Below, piece after piece: positions 11,616 through 23,456 of a stretch of DNA of 64,000 nucleotides. The stretch comes from Prochilodus magdalenae (Eukaryota > Chordata > Actinopteri > Characiformes > Prochilodontidae), in the NCBI GenBank assembly GCA_024036415.1, contig JAMWET010003098.1, forward strand, positions 925,001 through 989,000. Direction: 5' to 3'. Within the stretch, counting starts at the first letter, position 1, and every line of letters starts with the position of its first letter. The position numbers and the translations under genes are program-made. Below the pieces are notes generated by a model. It searched no databases. It saw only the letters and a list, made by a program, of their open reading frames with translations, and was not told the DNA's origin.

Positions 11616-13441
11616 TTCAGTCATGTGAATAGTCACTGTAGAGCTCCAGTTGGTTAGGCCAGCTCTTCCCATAGCTCTATGCAGGGTCAACCATACTCTC
11701 ACCAGGCTGCCGACTCTGTGGCGCTCCGGCACTCTGGCAGCAGGCCTGGGACCAGCAGGGACAGCTCTGGAACCTGACCGAGTAAGAGTGAGAGAGAGTC
11801 AGAGAGAGAGAAGACGGGTTTGCATCATAAAGTCTGGTCTGACCGCTACAGCTGGGCTGGATTCAAGTAGGTTTATGACCAATTGGAACCATATGACAGG
11901 CTTCCTCCACCTCCTCAAGTTTAAGCATATATTGCTGTATGTATAAGCTTTACGGTGCGGGCAGGAGGGCTGAGTGTTTTGCTAACACTGTATGTAATGC
12001 TTTACGCTGTAAGTACCAGCCTCCTGCAGAAATGTCCTTCTTGTGTAATAGTGCCGTTTATCCCTCACACCTGTCATACACTAATCCCTCTTTAAATGAA
12101 ATTAGTGAGTTGAGCCCATTAAGGGAACAGTGTACTGTGAAGTGTGTGTGTGGTTTTGCGGGAGCGTGTCATGCAGCTGCAGGTTTTAAAACAGCCCCAC
12201 ACCTGGAAGCACAGCTGGCTCGGAGCACAGCCAGTGCACCGTGCCACAAGACTTCATGGATTTAACCTAGTGACCCTGGGTCAAGTGTCTTGCTTTAATG
12301 CTGCCTCTCTTTCTCTCACACTCTCTCTGTTTCTCTCCTGCGCTGTGTTTCATTTTGTTGAGTGACACCATTGTGTGTGGGGGCTTCTGGTCCACAGTGT
12401 GACTTGTGCAGTAATACGCAGCAGAGGCCTGAGTCCTAATGTTTCATTACTATTACCTATTAATACTTATTAGTAGTTTTTTGAGAAAATGGTGAAACTA
12501 ATACTGGTAAAATAGTTTAATTTACTAATGGACTTTGCTAAGCTCCTCTTAGAATCTGATTGGCATGTGGTTTTCTTGTGAAATTTAAAAACTGATTGGG
12601 CACCCCATATGCTTAAAGCATATGCCACCCCAAAATGACCATCATGTCAATGACTCCAGCTTTGTTGTGGAATGGATGTTTGCACTGTTAAGAGTTTTTC
12701 TACCAGCGGTACAACTCACCCGTCCCCAACCCTTGTCACACATTGTCATTTCAAGTATGTATGCTCTGTCCAGCTGTGAAAAAACAGGGAAAGTTATTTT
12801 TGGCGATCAGTGAACAACTCCAAAACACTCAGGCTCATCTAAATAGACAGCCTTTGTTACTCCAGCTCAGTGACCAAACTATTTCCTTTGGCTTTAGAAT
12901 AACTGTTACTATTTTATCAGTGCTGCTGAATTTCTTGGCCTGCTAGCAACTACATAAGTTTACCTTAGTTTATTCCTTCTTTAAAGTTACCCAGTCCGTT
13001 AATCACGTCTTACAAATATTCAAATATCAATATTGGTCAGCACACACGTTTCCAGGCAATAACTAATGGGGGTACAATCTTTCATTATTAATTTCAGTGA
13101 TTGTTTTTTATGGGACATAAGATTAATGGCCTAGTAATCCCACCTTCTATAAACACAAAGGCACACATTCTTACTTTCCATCCTGCTGTTCTGTATCTCT
13201 CCTCCACATGTTAAGGCAGAGAGGGCCTTAATAGCGACGTCCAGGCATGTGCTGTAAAATAGATTACAGTCTATAAAAGCAGATCATTCCCCTCATCTCA
13301 GTATTGGATCCTCACCAGCACCACTGCAGAAACAATGTTTTCCTAGCTCTACAAAGCGTGTGGAGTGTGTGGAAAGAGGTTGACAGGGTAGAGTGTGTGT
13401 GTCTGTGTGTTTGTAAATAGCTGCTATTACAACAAAACATG
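11616..13441. other. No gene seen
   Basis: Several ORFs of 60-108 codons occur in different frames. None has a domain, and none is bounded by convincing splice sites. Base composition is moderately GC-rich at 11650-11800 and AT-rich after 12440. Confidence 0.45.
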
Positions 13442-13731
13442 TACAGTATCTTACAAGTACACTCCTCACATATTTTGTATTGTAATATTCTCTTATATCT
13501 GTTCATGGGACACCACTGAAGATATGACCCTTTGATACAATGTAAAGTAATCAGTGTACAGCTTATATAACTCAAAATAACTCAACACACAGCCATTAAT
13601 GTATAAACTGCTGGCAACAGAAGTGAGTACATTGTATCAAAGTGTCATATCTTCGGTGGTGTCCCATTAACAGATATAATAAAATATTTACAACAGTGTG
13701 AGGGGTGTACTTACTTTTGTGAGATACTGTA
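13442..13731. mobile_element. Tc1-type MITE made of the two long inverted ends only
   Basis: It starts TACAGTATCTTACAAGTAC and ends with the inverse GTGAGATACTGTA. The arms pair over roughly 100 bp: CATGGGACACCACTGAAGAT on the left, and its complement around 13640-13670. The right arm keeps the internal GTGAGTACA box, typical of IR/DR-type Tc1 ends. The whole transposase is deleted. Confidence 0.85.
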
Positions 13732-14323
13732 TCTCCAAAATGAAAACTTTACAGGGGAAGAAAAAACATTGGTTTTAATGTAAGTCAGTGGAACCAGATT
13801 TGGCCAACATTAAATTTGCACCCAAATGTAAAGGACAGCAGATGTTTTCAAATTATGACAGAAACTGAAGCACATTTTAATGGATATATGAGACTTTTAT
13901 TCTGCACATTAAAGGTTTGAGAACACCTTTACAACATTTCAGGATTATTTCCTTCCAATCAGTATGACCTTTATGTCAGAGAGATCTATTGCTGTCCATT
14001 GAAAAAAGGAGCTCTATTTTGTTATATTTTACTTTCCTATAGGCTTTGGGCATGTCAGCTGTTCTTTACATTATGTGGAACTTTACAATATGTAATATTA
14101 TAAATAGAGCAGCAGAAATGCTCCAAAATCACTTACTTAGAATAAAATCTCTTTACATTGACATTAAAAATAACAAAAGTGTTTGTCAGTTTTCTCCCGT
14201 TAATTATTCCTTTTTTAGATAATTGTAATTCTTTGGAGCAAGATGATTTTAAAGATTTTTGTTTTTGACAATATTCATTACCATGTGTCTTTGGAAATAA
14301 TACAGTCCTGCACATATTTTATC
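13732..14323. other. No gene seen
   Basis: AT-rich DNA without recognised repeats. Confidence 0.4.
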
Positions 14324-14522
14324 CAGGCATGCACTGATATTGGAGTTGTGGCCCCAACACTTTTCAGCATATTGTTTCTCTGTAATGCTTCTTGATTTGC
14401 ATTATAGAAAAATGTTACACTTACAGTAGCCCAATGTTGCATCAGCGTTATGCAATCTAAACACCTGTCAGTGTTTTCAAAAGCCAATACGAATGTGACT
14501 CCAATATCATCATGAGTCCCTG
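14324..14522 (-). mobile_element. hAT-like MITE with probable 8-bp target duplication
   Basis: The plus end reads CAGGCATGCACTGATATTGG and the opposite end, read on the minus strand, is CAGGGACTCATGATGATATT. Both share GATATTGGAGT. The flanking octamers ATTTTATC (14316-14323) and ATTTCATT (14523-14530) match at 6 of 8 positions, as expected of an old hAT insertion. The 83-codon minus ORF (14278-14529) runs through the element and is probably fortuitous. Confidence 0.55.
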
Positions 14523-14530
14523 ATTTCATT

Positions 14531-15560
14531 CTGTTGTGATATCAGCACTCTTGCCTGGTGTACACTGTTTGCCTAATAAAAAAAAAAGAAATTGCTGTTA
14601 AGAAGAATAGAAACCAAGAAAAGTTAAATCAATAATTATTTAACACCTGCTCTTTAAATCACTAAAGCCACATATTCAAGGGTACTGAAAAATACTTCCA
14701 CAAATTTTTGCATCCATTTCTTAGTTAAGCAAGTTGTTTAATTACGCTATTCTCATGTGTAAAAGCAGCACAAAAGGGTCTAATTCTTGAAACCTCCATT
14801 GACTTCACATGTAAAGCATGTCAGTGATGGTAGCTATTGGCGCAGTGGCCTTGCTTATCACTTCTGCTGTTCTAATCTCCAGGGTCATTAGAGGAGAGGT
14901 CTGTGTAGAGGCCCAGCTGGAAATACAGTAATTACTCTGTCTGTATTTATTCAGCGTGGAGTGTATTATTAACCAAATCCACCTCTTTCAATTAAATGAT
15001 TTTGAATGGCGATATTGAATGGCAAAGATTGAAAGGGGAATTCACCGCCCCCCTCCACCAAATCTCTGATTAGGAACATATATCAGCAGTCAGTAGTCTT
15101 CTGATATTACAGTCGTTTTACTGAACTAATTAAATCTAATGTGGTTGGTATGTTGTAGTGAGTTACATTGCTGTATGGGTAAGCTAGTTTTGTGTTGATC
15201 TGTTTGATGTAGTAGTTGTAGTAGGTACAGTGTAAGAGGTAACTGCGGGCCTTTTACACCTCGTGTTTTGTTCACAGCCTTTATAGCTCCATATTAATCA
15301 GGATTTTGGGTTTTTATAAAAAGAATCTAGCCCTTTTTGAATAGTTGCGGCTCAACTTGTTTAATGTATCTATACTTCTTTAACAGATGTCCATCACAGT
15401 GCTATTTTGACTGATTGTCTTTGACATGGTAGGTCAGTGTTGATTGTTGGCAGAGCAAACTGAGGCTGCTGGTCGTTCCTTCTTAATTCTTTCCTTTGTT
15501 ATGCTCTGACTTTCAAGTTTCTCCCTCTACTCTTCTTTTCCTGTTTCTATGTTTGTTGGT
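14531..15560. other. No gene seen; possible conserved element at 14880-15010
   Basis: Most of this is AT-rich and featureless. Positions 14880-15010 are complex, with CAGTAATTAC, ATTATTAACC and TCAATTAAATG homeobox-like words. Confidence 0.3.
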
Positions 15561-15564
15561 TTTG

Positions 15565-15770
15565 CTGGTGCCTTCTGGGAGCGTGGAGGCTAATTAACAG
15601 CCGTGCCATGGTCAGACTGTTCCCTGGACCAGAACGGTGTGTTAATTGCACCCTGGTCACTGAAGGTGCGCTGGGGCTCTATTAAAAACACGGCTGTTTA
15701 TTTTTGCTCTCCGTCACGCAAGTGGTGATAATTAGCATGGACAGCAGGGTATGGAGAGGACACAATGACT
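15565..15770. promoter_or_regulatory. Candidate conserved noncoding element
   Basis: Complex sequence rich in homeodomain-type cores: GGCTAATTAACAGC near 15590, GTTAATTGCA near 15641 and GATAATTAGCATGG near 15727. It also has GTGATAATTAG spacing and a repeated ACGGCTGTT/AACAGCCGT pair. The appearance suggests an enhancer; no conservation test was possible. Confidence 0.25.
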
Positions 15771-15993
15771 CAGGGTTTGACCTGTAAATATACTGTACTG
15801 GGTCACTTTCAGCCTCATTCAGAACGTGCTTGTGCATGTGGACATGCTTTTAAATCAAATTAGATCATGTCCATTTTACATGGGTGAGGGTGAGTGAAAA
15901 TCTTAAGGTAGCATGATCCCTACAGTACACAAATGCAACGATACTCATATATATGCATTTTGAAGTTAAGAAAAAAGTGTACAGTATACAGGA
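15771..15993. other. No feature seen
   Basis: Unique noncoding DNA between the candidate regulatory patch and a GT/GC run. Confidence 0.35.
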
Positions 15994-15995
15994 GA

Positions 15996-16050
15996 TTCTG
16001 TGTGTGTGCGCGCGTGTGTGCGCGTGTGTGCGTGTGTGTGTGTGTGTGTA
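15996..16050. repeat. Alternating GT/GC/AT purine-pyrimidine run
   Basis: TGTGTGTGCGCGCGTGTGTG-type sequence, strictly alternating over about 50 bp. This composition can adopt Z-DNA. Confidence 0.85.
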
Positions 16051-16136
16051 TGTATATAAGATATACAAGACGCAAGATGTCAGTCTGTTTTGGCAGATAT
16101 AAAGGCGCTTGACAGAAAGATTGGGCTGATGGACAG

Positions 16137-16320
16137 CAGGTGTACCCAATCCTGGTCCATCTTCCACACTGGAGAGTTCAGATCCAACACATGTCTCTAA
16201 TATTCAGATTTTCTTGAAGGCCTTCCTTACCTGGATCAGGTGAGTTAGATTAGCGTTGGAGTAGCTTTCTAGGAAGTTCCAGTGCTAATTTGTAAATGTA
16301 GCCTCTAAGAGTGGTCCAAT
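16137..16320. repeat. Decayed palindromic MITE-like repeat
   Basis: The left part has ACCCAATCCTGGTCCATCTT and GAGAGTTCAGATCCAACAC. The right part has AGGTGAGTTAGATTAGCG and TTGGAGTAGCT. This arrangement is familiar from short palindromic hAT-type repeats in fish. The right arm is only partly preserved. Confidence 0.5.
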
Positions 16321-16513
16321 GTGAGATGCTTTATTCTAGGAAAACTTACAGAGTCCAAATTGTTCACAGTGGCAGGGATAGGCACCTGATGTCTGAAAAG
16401 ATTATAGGCTTAAAAATGTACCTTACAGAAAGTTTTTTCACTGAATCATTATGAATGCATTGCCTGATACCCGAGACATTATTTGCATTTGCTTTGAGCT
16501 ACTTTTGGCCTAA

Positions 16514-16640
<127 letters not shown>

Positions 16641-17711
16641 TGTAAAAACATTTATAGCATATTAAAAAGAGGAAAATATACCCTAGGTTTAACCTTTATC
16701 ACCATTACACATTATGTATTTTCGGTCAGTCCGTTACTGTACTATGCACCACTTCCACTTTTCTCAACAAACCTCTCTTAATGGTTAACTATGCAGGAAT
16801 TTCGAAAAAAATTAAATGACAATTTCTGTTTCATTTGATATGCGAATAACATAATCTTGAAAACTGATAGTGTTTAGATTTGTATTGTGTTGTTTAAGCA
16901 TCAAACAACAAAGCCAGCATTGTGCTTCTTTTATATAGTGATAGAAAATAATAGAACCCAGAAATCCCATGTGTTGATCTCTGATATAACTCAGAATAGT
17001 TAAAGAGAACAAAATCAAAGTCCTGGAAAATATGATGTGGGTCATTTAAAAAACAGGATGTGGTTCCTTCTCTCAGTTGTTTTTATAGTGGACTATCAGT
17101 TTACATTGATGTAAACACCTCTAAGACATGAGGCATGCATGTGTTCCGTCCAAAAATAGAAAATTGTGTGATGTAAGATAACACCTATTTGTAATGAGAG
17201 TCGATATGGGGAATGCTGTCTGATCCTGTGTGTGTGTGTAATGGGATCCAGTCTCCGTGGATTAACTGGCCTTAGCGGCCTTGTAAAGCTTGTTGTGTGG
17301 AGGACTCTGGATTGATTGTTTGCTTGATGAGTGACGTACCAGTCAGAAGAGACCTGGAAACCAGACGCACATACATGTACACCCACACAGTTTTACTAGA
17401 CTGAGGAATCTTTCTCACCAGCATCTTCTCCACTCACTCTTTTCTGTCCAGGTTTGCTTGTTAAATTTTTAATATGACTCCATTTTAATATGTGCACATA
17501 AACAGGGAGAAGACAATTTGACTATGCTGTTATGATACCATGTAAAATGTTTATAGTATGAAGGCTTTAAAAGAATCTACAGCAAGTGATTGTATAAGGT
17601 GTAAAGTTTATAAAACTCATTTTTTGAGGGAGCATGAATCATTTTTAGGGAAGAAACCTAAAGGGGAAATTCCATAGATTGTTCAAAAACACTTTCTGCA
17701 TGACTAAAACA
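16641..17711. other. No gene seen
   Basis: AT-rich to 17050, then more mixed. The 77- and 96-codon minus ORFs lack domains. Confidence 0.45.
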
Positions 17712-17985
17712 TTAACGGGGGCTTATCATGCTTTTCCGGTTCACGAGTGTTGTGTGTTGTAAGTGATTTTGCAAAGTTATAAAGTGCAAAGTACATGCCA
17801 GAGGGAGCATCTCTCTCCCACAGAAACCACTTTTCTCAGCTGCCTGAAATGTCTTGTTGGAATTCCAGCTCTTTTCTCTGTTACAAGGTCCCATCTTAAA
17901 GCAAGCTTGGCACACCCTCACATAACATACAGAGAGCTAAAAGAGTAAGAACCTGACGCTCTGAAATGCCCTGCTCTTCAGAAAT
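17712..17985 (+). mobile_element. TIR-bounded repeat family R, copy 1 (3' truncated)
   Basis: It begins with a decayed terminal repeat (ACGGGGGCTTATCATGCTTT). It then has the family core CTCTCCCACAGAAACCACTT, CTGCCTGAAATG, TTGGAATTCCAGCT and AAGCTTGGCACACCCTCAC. The same core, in order, occurs at 25100 and 63692. There is no coding content. Confidence 0.7.
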
Positions 17986-18095
17986 TGTGGACAATTGGTG
18001 GAATTACCCTTAAGGTTTATAATAATTCAAATGTACCAATAATTAATTGATTTAAAAAAAACAGGCTGAACTGACATAATATTTTTTTATAGCTT

Positions 18096-18125
18096 TAAAA
18101 CATATATACATATATATATATATAA
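18096..18125. repeat. Short AT-rich (TA)n run
   Basis: ATATATACATATATATATAT-type sequence. Confidence 0.85.
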
Positions 18126-18378
18126 TTTCCTAAGTGTATCTACATGCCTGTCAGTGTTAGACTTTGTAGTGTTTGGGTAGTGTCCCCTTTAAATCATCAG
18201 ATTTTATGCATCACTGGCCTTAACCCTGCATTTGACCTGAAGGGGCTTCTCCCATGAGGCATTCAGTGTTACTACAGCATCTCCGGTATCACAACTCCAC
18301 TGATCCCTCCACACAATGCAGATAGTATTTCGAGCTGTGTGGCAGGAGTTTACTGCTGACATATGAAAGTGGTCACGT

Positions 18379-18418
<40 letters not shown>

Positions 18419-18435
18419 ACACATACACACACACC
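18379..18435. repeat. (CA)n microsatellite
   Basis: A GC start followed by about 16 CA units, then ACATAC-interrupted CA units. Confidence 0.95.
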
Positions 18436-19057
18436 TGGCAAACGCACCTTGCTAGTTAATGCTTGGTTAACAGAGCAGTCATGATGGTAGTTGTCCCTGA
18501 ATGAGGAGAGCCCTTAGGAACGCTACCTGAAACAGGCCTTTTACTGGGCTTCCCTGATAGACGCAGAGCATTTTAAAATGGTCATAGATTAAATGACATA
18601 TATATTTAAAAAGGAAGTCATGTATTTAATAGTGCAATCGTTAGTAAGAAATAGGCTTGTATTTATATATAATTCACATAAAAGCCACTGCGTGGTTAGT
18701 CCAGTTAGGCCAAAAATAAATGGGGCTCTGGATGGAAATAAATGTTGTGACTATGTATAAGCTGACCAAAGCAATGCCTCAGCGAGTGCATGGCTTTTCT
18801 GGCCAGACTGCGTAAAGATCTGTATGAATTTGTAAGTCCAGTGTTTGTCCATGGTTAGGAGAAATAATGATGCTTTTTTAAACCCTTTCTGTTGTTATTC
18901 TTAGTGTTAGTATTACATCAGTATCATTTCTAGTACTGTATCAGTTCTTAAGTTAGTGTTATATCAGCATTATATGTGTCTGTGTAGGCCGCACCTACTT
19001 CCACTGTGAAGCAGATAGCTGCAACCCAACAAGTGGCTTTGAATGCAAGGGGTAATG

Positions 19058-19060
<3 letters not shown>
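18436..19060. other. No gene seen
   Basis: Unique noncoding DNA. A TTAGTGTTAGTATTA-type imperfect repeat lies at 18900-18975. Confidence 0.4.
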
Positions 19061-19135
<75 letters not shown>

Positions 19136-19149
19136 CGTGTGTGTGTGTT
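19061..19149. repeat. (GT)n microsatellite
   Basis: About 34 GT units, then GCGTGCGTGTGTGTG. Confidence 0.97.
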
Positions 19150-19244
19150 TGTGGGGGATGGGGGTGAAGAAAGGAGGGGGTACAGTAATCCCATTGACAT
19201 TAGAAATGCAGCTCTCCACATGCCCTGCAGCAGCTGGCCGATTT

Positions 19245-19565
19245 GAAATGGATCGTTCCATTGTGCAATAAAAGGGGGGACCATTTAAGGTTAATTTAAT
19301 TCTTCGACAGCCCCTACCAAACTAATTCACAAACAGCTATCCCCTCTGTGCCATTACATATTCAGGATGCCCGCTATCCTTGGTATTTATATAGCTCTAT
19401 ATTGTATATTTTTATTATCTGAAGGTCTCTCTTTGAATGTGGAGGTGGTGGAGTCTGCCCGTGGCTCGGCGGTGCCTGTGAGCACACATTCATTATCTAA
19501 TCTCCCCCTTTATGGTTAATTTACAAGCTTTGCTGCTTTGGCCATATGCTGCCTTTGTCTTCTCC
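19245..19565. promoter_or_regulatory. Candidate conserved noncoding element
   Basis: A long complex patch without simple repeats. It contains AGGTTAATTTAATTC, ACTAATTCACAA, CATTATCTAATC and GGTTAATTTAC words clustered over about 250 bp. It looks like a regulatory element; this is unconfirmed. Confidence 0.22.
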
Positions 19566-20065
19566 CCAGTGCTTTGTGCTCTTCCAGTCCAGCCGGCCGC
19601 CTACATACACACGTAGCACATGCTTGTACTCACAAAACCACAGAAGGGCCTGTGCACACAGGTATGCACGAGCAAACACAGACACAATAAGGCAAGCAAA
19701 CAAATACACAAGTGCAGGTGAACACAAGCACACCCGCTCATGTGTTTCAGAGGGAGGCTGGAAGAACTGAAGTGAAAATTGTTGTGGTGATAATAGGATA
19801 GCCAAAGCCTGGGGATGACAGATACCCACACAGTCAGGGAGTCTGATTATGAGGGAGACTGTGAATATTAGACTTACTGATGCGATACTGGTATTACAGA
19901 AGCCCTGTGATATGCAAATGAGGCACCCAACCAATCACAAAGCTGTTGGGTGCTGTTAGGATGCTGACCAATCGTCTGAGTTTCAGGTGAGTGTTAAGTT
20001 CAGTAAAGGTGTTCACGTATGAAGCTGCATTCACCACACCACAGCATTGAACTCCTTCTCCCCTC
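19566..20065. other. No gene seen
   Basis: Overlapping ORFs on both strands (up to 137 codons at 19521-19934 minus) are interrupted by CA-rich translation and show no domain. Confidence 0.4.
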
Positions 20066-20342
20066 CGTTTCTCTTTATCTTTATCTCTCTCTCTCTGTCT
20101 CTCTCGCTTTCGCTCTCTCTCTCTGCCTTTCTTATTTTCAGTTTCATTATCACTCTCTCCCCTACCTACTTTTTTGTTTTACTCTGACACCCTCACCCCA
20201 TCTTTTTCTTATAGCCTCTGTCCTTCTCTCATCCTTTTTTCTTTCTTTGTCTTTTTCTCTCGCCTTTTTTATTTCTCGCATTCTCTTTCCTCTTTCTTTT
20301 TCTCCTTACCACCTTCTCCGTTTCTCTCTCTCCCTTCTTACC

Positions 20343-20403
<61 letters not shown>
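20066..20403. repeat. Pyrimidine tract ending in a pure (CT)n array
   Basis: CT-rich throughout. Positions about 20347-20403 are perfect CT. The SLSLSL reading frames are artefacts. Confidence 0.93.
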
Positions 20404-20404
<1 letters not shown>

Positions 20405-21042
20405 ATTGTTCAGTCTTTTAGGCCTAATGTTCACACTGAAGAGGCCTGTGAGGATCTGGAACACACACGCACACTCCCAGCTCATCACAGGACAGAGAGC
20501 TATTGATTTAAAGAGAAGTGGGAAAGGTTAGCAGGGATCGATGTTGCTAAGCGAGAGAACACGTGCTGTGGGCTAGTTTGTGTGGAAACGATTGTGATCC
20601 TCGGAGAGAAAGAGAGAAAAAAGGGAGAGAGAAGATGAGAGAGATGAACCTTATCTATATATCCCTCAATTCTGTTGTAAAAGGGATGAGAAAGAAAGAT
20701 CGGGGGAAGAAAAGGCTTTTGTCACAAGGGCATTGCTCCAGGTTTATGTGCTTCTTCAACTGTGCTTTAAATTGCTCAGGGAGCCATGCCAGGCTGAGAT
20801 TACTACCAGGTGTGAGAAAGAGAGAGAGGGAAAGAGAGAGAAAGAGAAGGGGGGAGGAGCCGAGGGAAGGAAGGTGGCATAAGTGGAAGTAGTTTAGTGG
20901 CGGTCTGGCTCCAGATGTCTGTGTATGGGAGCCAGCTGTGTGTGTGTGTCTGTGTGTTTCTGTGTGTGGTTCAGTGAGAGAGAGAGAGTGAGAGTGTGTA
21001 TGTGTCTGTGTGTTTCATAATAAATTGAAAATATTGTAATGT
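20404..21042. other. No gene seen; GA-rich stretches
   Basis: Purine-rich runs lie at 20596-20710 and 20812-20870. The 109-codon plus ORF is GA-derived. Confidence 0.45.
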
Positions 21043-21075
21043 GATAATCAATCAATCAATCAATCAATCAATCAG
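21043..21075. repeat. (AATC)n microsatellite
   Basis: About eight tandem AATC units. Confidence 0.95.
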
Positions 21076-21598
21076 TCCACATCAGCCAAAGATGCATATG
21101 TATTGGATTGCAGAGAAATCAAGTTCTTGGTTTGGAACCTTTTATGACAGTTTAAAAACATAAGAAGTGAAATAAATAGGAGCAAGCCAAGAGTAAAACT
21201 GGTGTTGCTTTCCATTGCTGGACATGTGCGTAAAGGGATGAAGGTTGATGCTGAACTAGCCGCAGACATCAACAAAACTTCTAAGTTGGGGTATTAAAAC
21301 TTTTGGATACAATAAATGCAATGCAACCTTGTATCTCATATAATGCAACTTTATTGTACAACTAATTAGTCCTAATCAATCAACCACTCAGTCCTGCACT
21401 ACTCTTGCTCCCAGTTCTAGTACTGTTTGGAAGTTCTGCAACAACATGATTATTATTCCTGTCCCTGTGGTACTGTCATTGTTTCCTCTGTATATGGTTC
21501 TCAGATGCACTCCAGGAGAGGTTAATTGCTTCTTGAGTACCCAGCCTAACATCAGCTAAACCTACAGACAACGTGGCCGTCTAAACCAACTAAGCAGG

Positions 21599-21600
<2 letters not shown>
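21076..21600. other. No gene seen
   Basis: Unique-looking noncoding DNA. Confidence 0.4.

Positions 21601-21671
<71 letters not shown>
21601..21671. repeat. (CA)n microsatellite
   Basis: About 35 perfect CA units. Confidence 0.97.
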
Positions 21672-21675
<4 letters not shown>

Positions 21676-22784
21676 AGAGAAAGGAATTAGCTGACTGTGT
21701 CACAAAGCACACACACATGCTAATTATCAGTAGCATGCATGCAGTCAGCTGGCGCTGTAAAGGGAGGGAGACTGATTTCTTACTCTGCCTCCCACCTTCA
21801 CCTTCCCCACAGGAGACACACGTGTGCACACACACACACATATATACACACACAGGTTGTGCTTTTTTATCATGACCACTGGTGTTTCTCCCTTTCATGC
21901 CCTTTCTTGACTCTGTAGAGTTTCTGCCCTTGTGTTTGTATGTGTGGAAATGGGACTGATGAGAAACATATGTTCTGTCCCGGTATCTAATGAACACTGA
22001 CACTGACTAACATCTCTGTGCTTAAGAAAGGTCATTCTGCCTCCAGTAGAGCCCTTTACAACTGGTCTGTGTGAGTGTGTTTATAAGATGTTTAGAACGT
22101 TTAAAAGTGTACTTTCCTGACTGATTGAGAACAGGAAGAGGACAGCAAATTAGCTGAACGCACCAAAGCTATTATTATTAGTGGTAGTATAACTATTAGA
22201 AATAGTAGTAGTAGTAATAGTAGTAATGATGGCAGTAATAATCATAGTAGTAATAGTGTTCCTCCTAGACTTACTCAGTCCTGGGCTGAAGCTCATACGT
22301 GAGCAGTCACTGTGGGCAAGTGTCTGTCACTGTCACACTTTGACTGGCAAATCTAAGGCTGAATCTGACTGACAGAGAAAGACTAAACAAGAGAGGCCTC
22401 AGGCTCTTTATTACTCCACACACACTGCTTCTGTGTGTGTCCTGTCCATCCCTGAAGCTCCAAGTGGCAGATGCACTGACACTAAAGGCATATGTGTGTG
22501 AGTCGTGTGGTCAGTGTTTAAATTTAAAGTTATTGTCATATGATGTCATACATATAATCAAATGCATTGTGTATTGTGTATTATTTTTTGCATGTGTATA
22601 TGTGTGTTATTTCACGCAAGGCCTGTTGGCCTGTGCACTCCTGGCTCTGTTCTGCTTGTGCAGCTGACTGGGGGTTTAGTCGTTTGACAGTCGCTGTGTG
22701 GTTTTAATTTAGCTGAATTTTTCTGGAAGTGATTTGGCTGATTCTTCAGACACAGTGGCACCAATGAACTCAGAGCAGGTGTGC
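21672..22784. other. No gene seen; TAG/TAA-type imperfect triplet repeat at 22166-22260
   Basis: Triplet-rich sequence (TAGTAGTAGTAATAG) occupies 22195-22260. The remainder is featureless. Confidence 0.45.

Positions 22785-22817
<33 letters not shown>
22785..22817. repeat. (GT)n microsatellite
   Basis: About 15 GT units; a second short run lies at 22835-22850. Confidence 0.93.
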
Positions 22818-22818
<1 letters not shown>

Positions 22819-22850
22819 AGGCATTGGCCAGCATGTGTGTGTGTGTGTGG

Positions 22851-23315
22851 AGCACAGCTGGACTGGTGATAATGACGTGTGTCCAGGTCAGCATTAGTAG
22901 CATTAGCATGTGTTTCACATTCACGACCAACACCTGCTTATTATACAGCTCAGCATCAGCACGCTCCGCCATCCTTCCTCATTCACCATTCATACATGCT
23001 CTCAGTATGAACTGTACTGATAATCATATTCAATATTGATTCAATAATATTCAATATTAATCTCACACATACAGGAATATATACACACACACACACAAAC
23101 ACATTTTTTACATATCAGTACAACTGTATTCTATCCAAAATGAACTCTGTATCTATTCTACAAACAATCAGTGTTTTCAAATTGTATAGTTTACAGTTAC
23201 AGAGTGAAAGATGCTACAGCCTGCCGCCACCATAAGCCACATCAAACCATTCTGAAAGGCCACTTTCAGAACTCTAATCAGGTACTCCATACATTTTTGT
23301 TATTTAATTCTAGTT
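22851..23315. other. No gene seen
   Basis: Noncoding DNA with ATATTCAATATT-type short inverted words at 23028-23060 and a short CA run at 23082-23097. Confidence 0.4.
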
Positions 23316-23444
23316 TAGTACATTTACATTTAAGGCATTTAAGAGACGCTCTTATCCAGAACTACTTACAACTGTGTTTAGTGTTCCGTTGGATAATGTT
23401 TCCCATCTAGTACAAGAAGGTTAGAGTCTAAAACTCACCATGAG
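23316..23444 (-). mobile_element. Heavily truncated L2-type LINE 3' end
   Basis: It carries the same tail as the neighbouring LINE (ACGCTCTTATCCAG near 23347 on plus) and a short upstream piece with AGAAGGTTAGAG. It appears to be a second, very short insertion of the same family in the same orientation. Confidence 0.65.
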
Positions 23445-23456
23445 CTCAGACATTTG

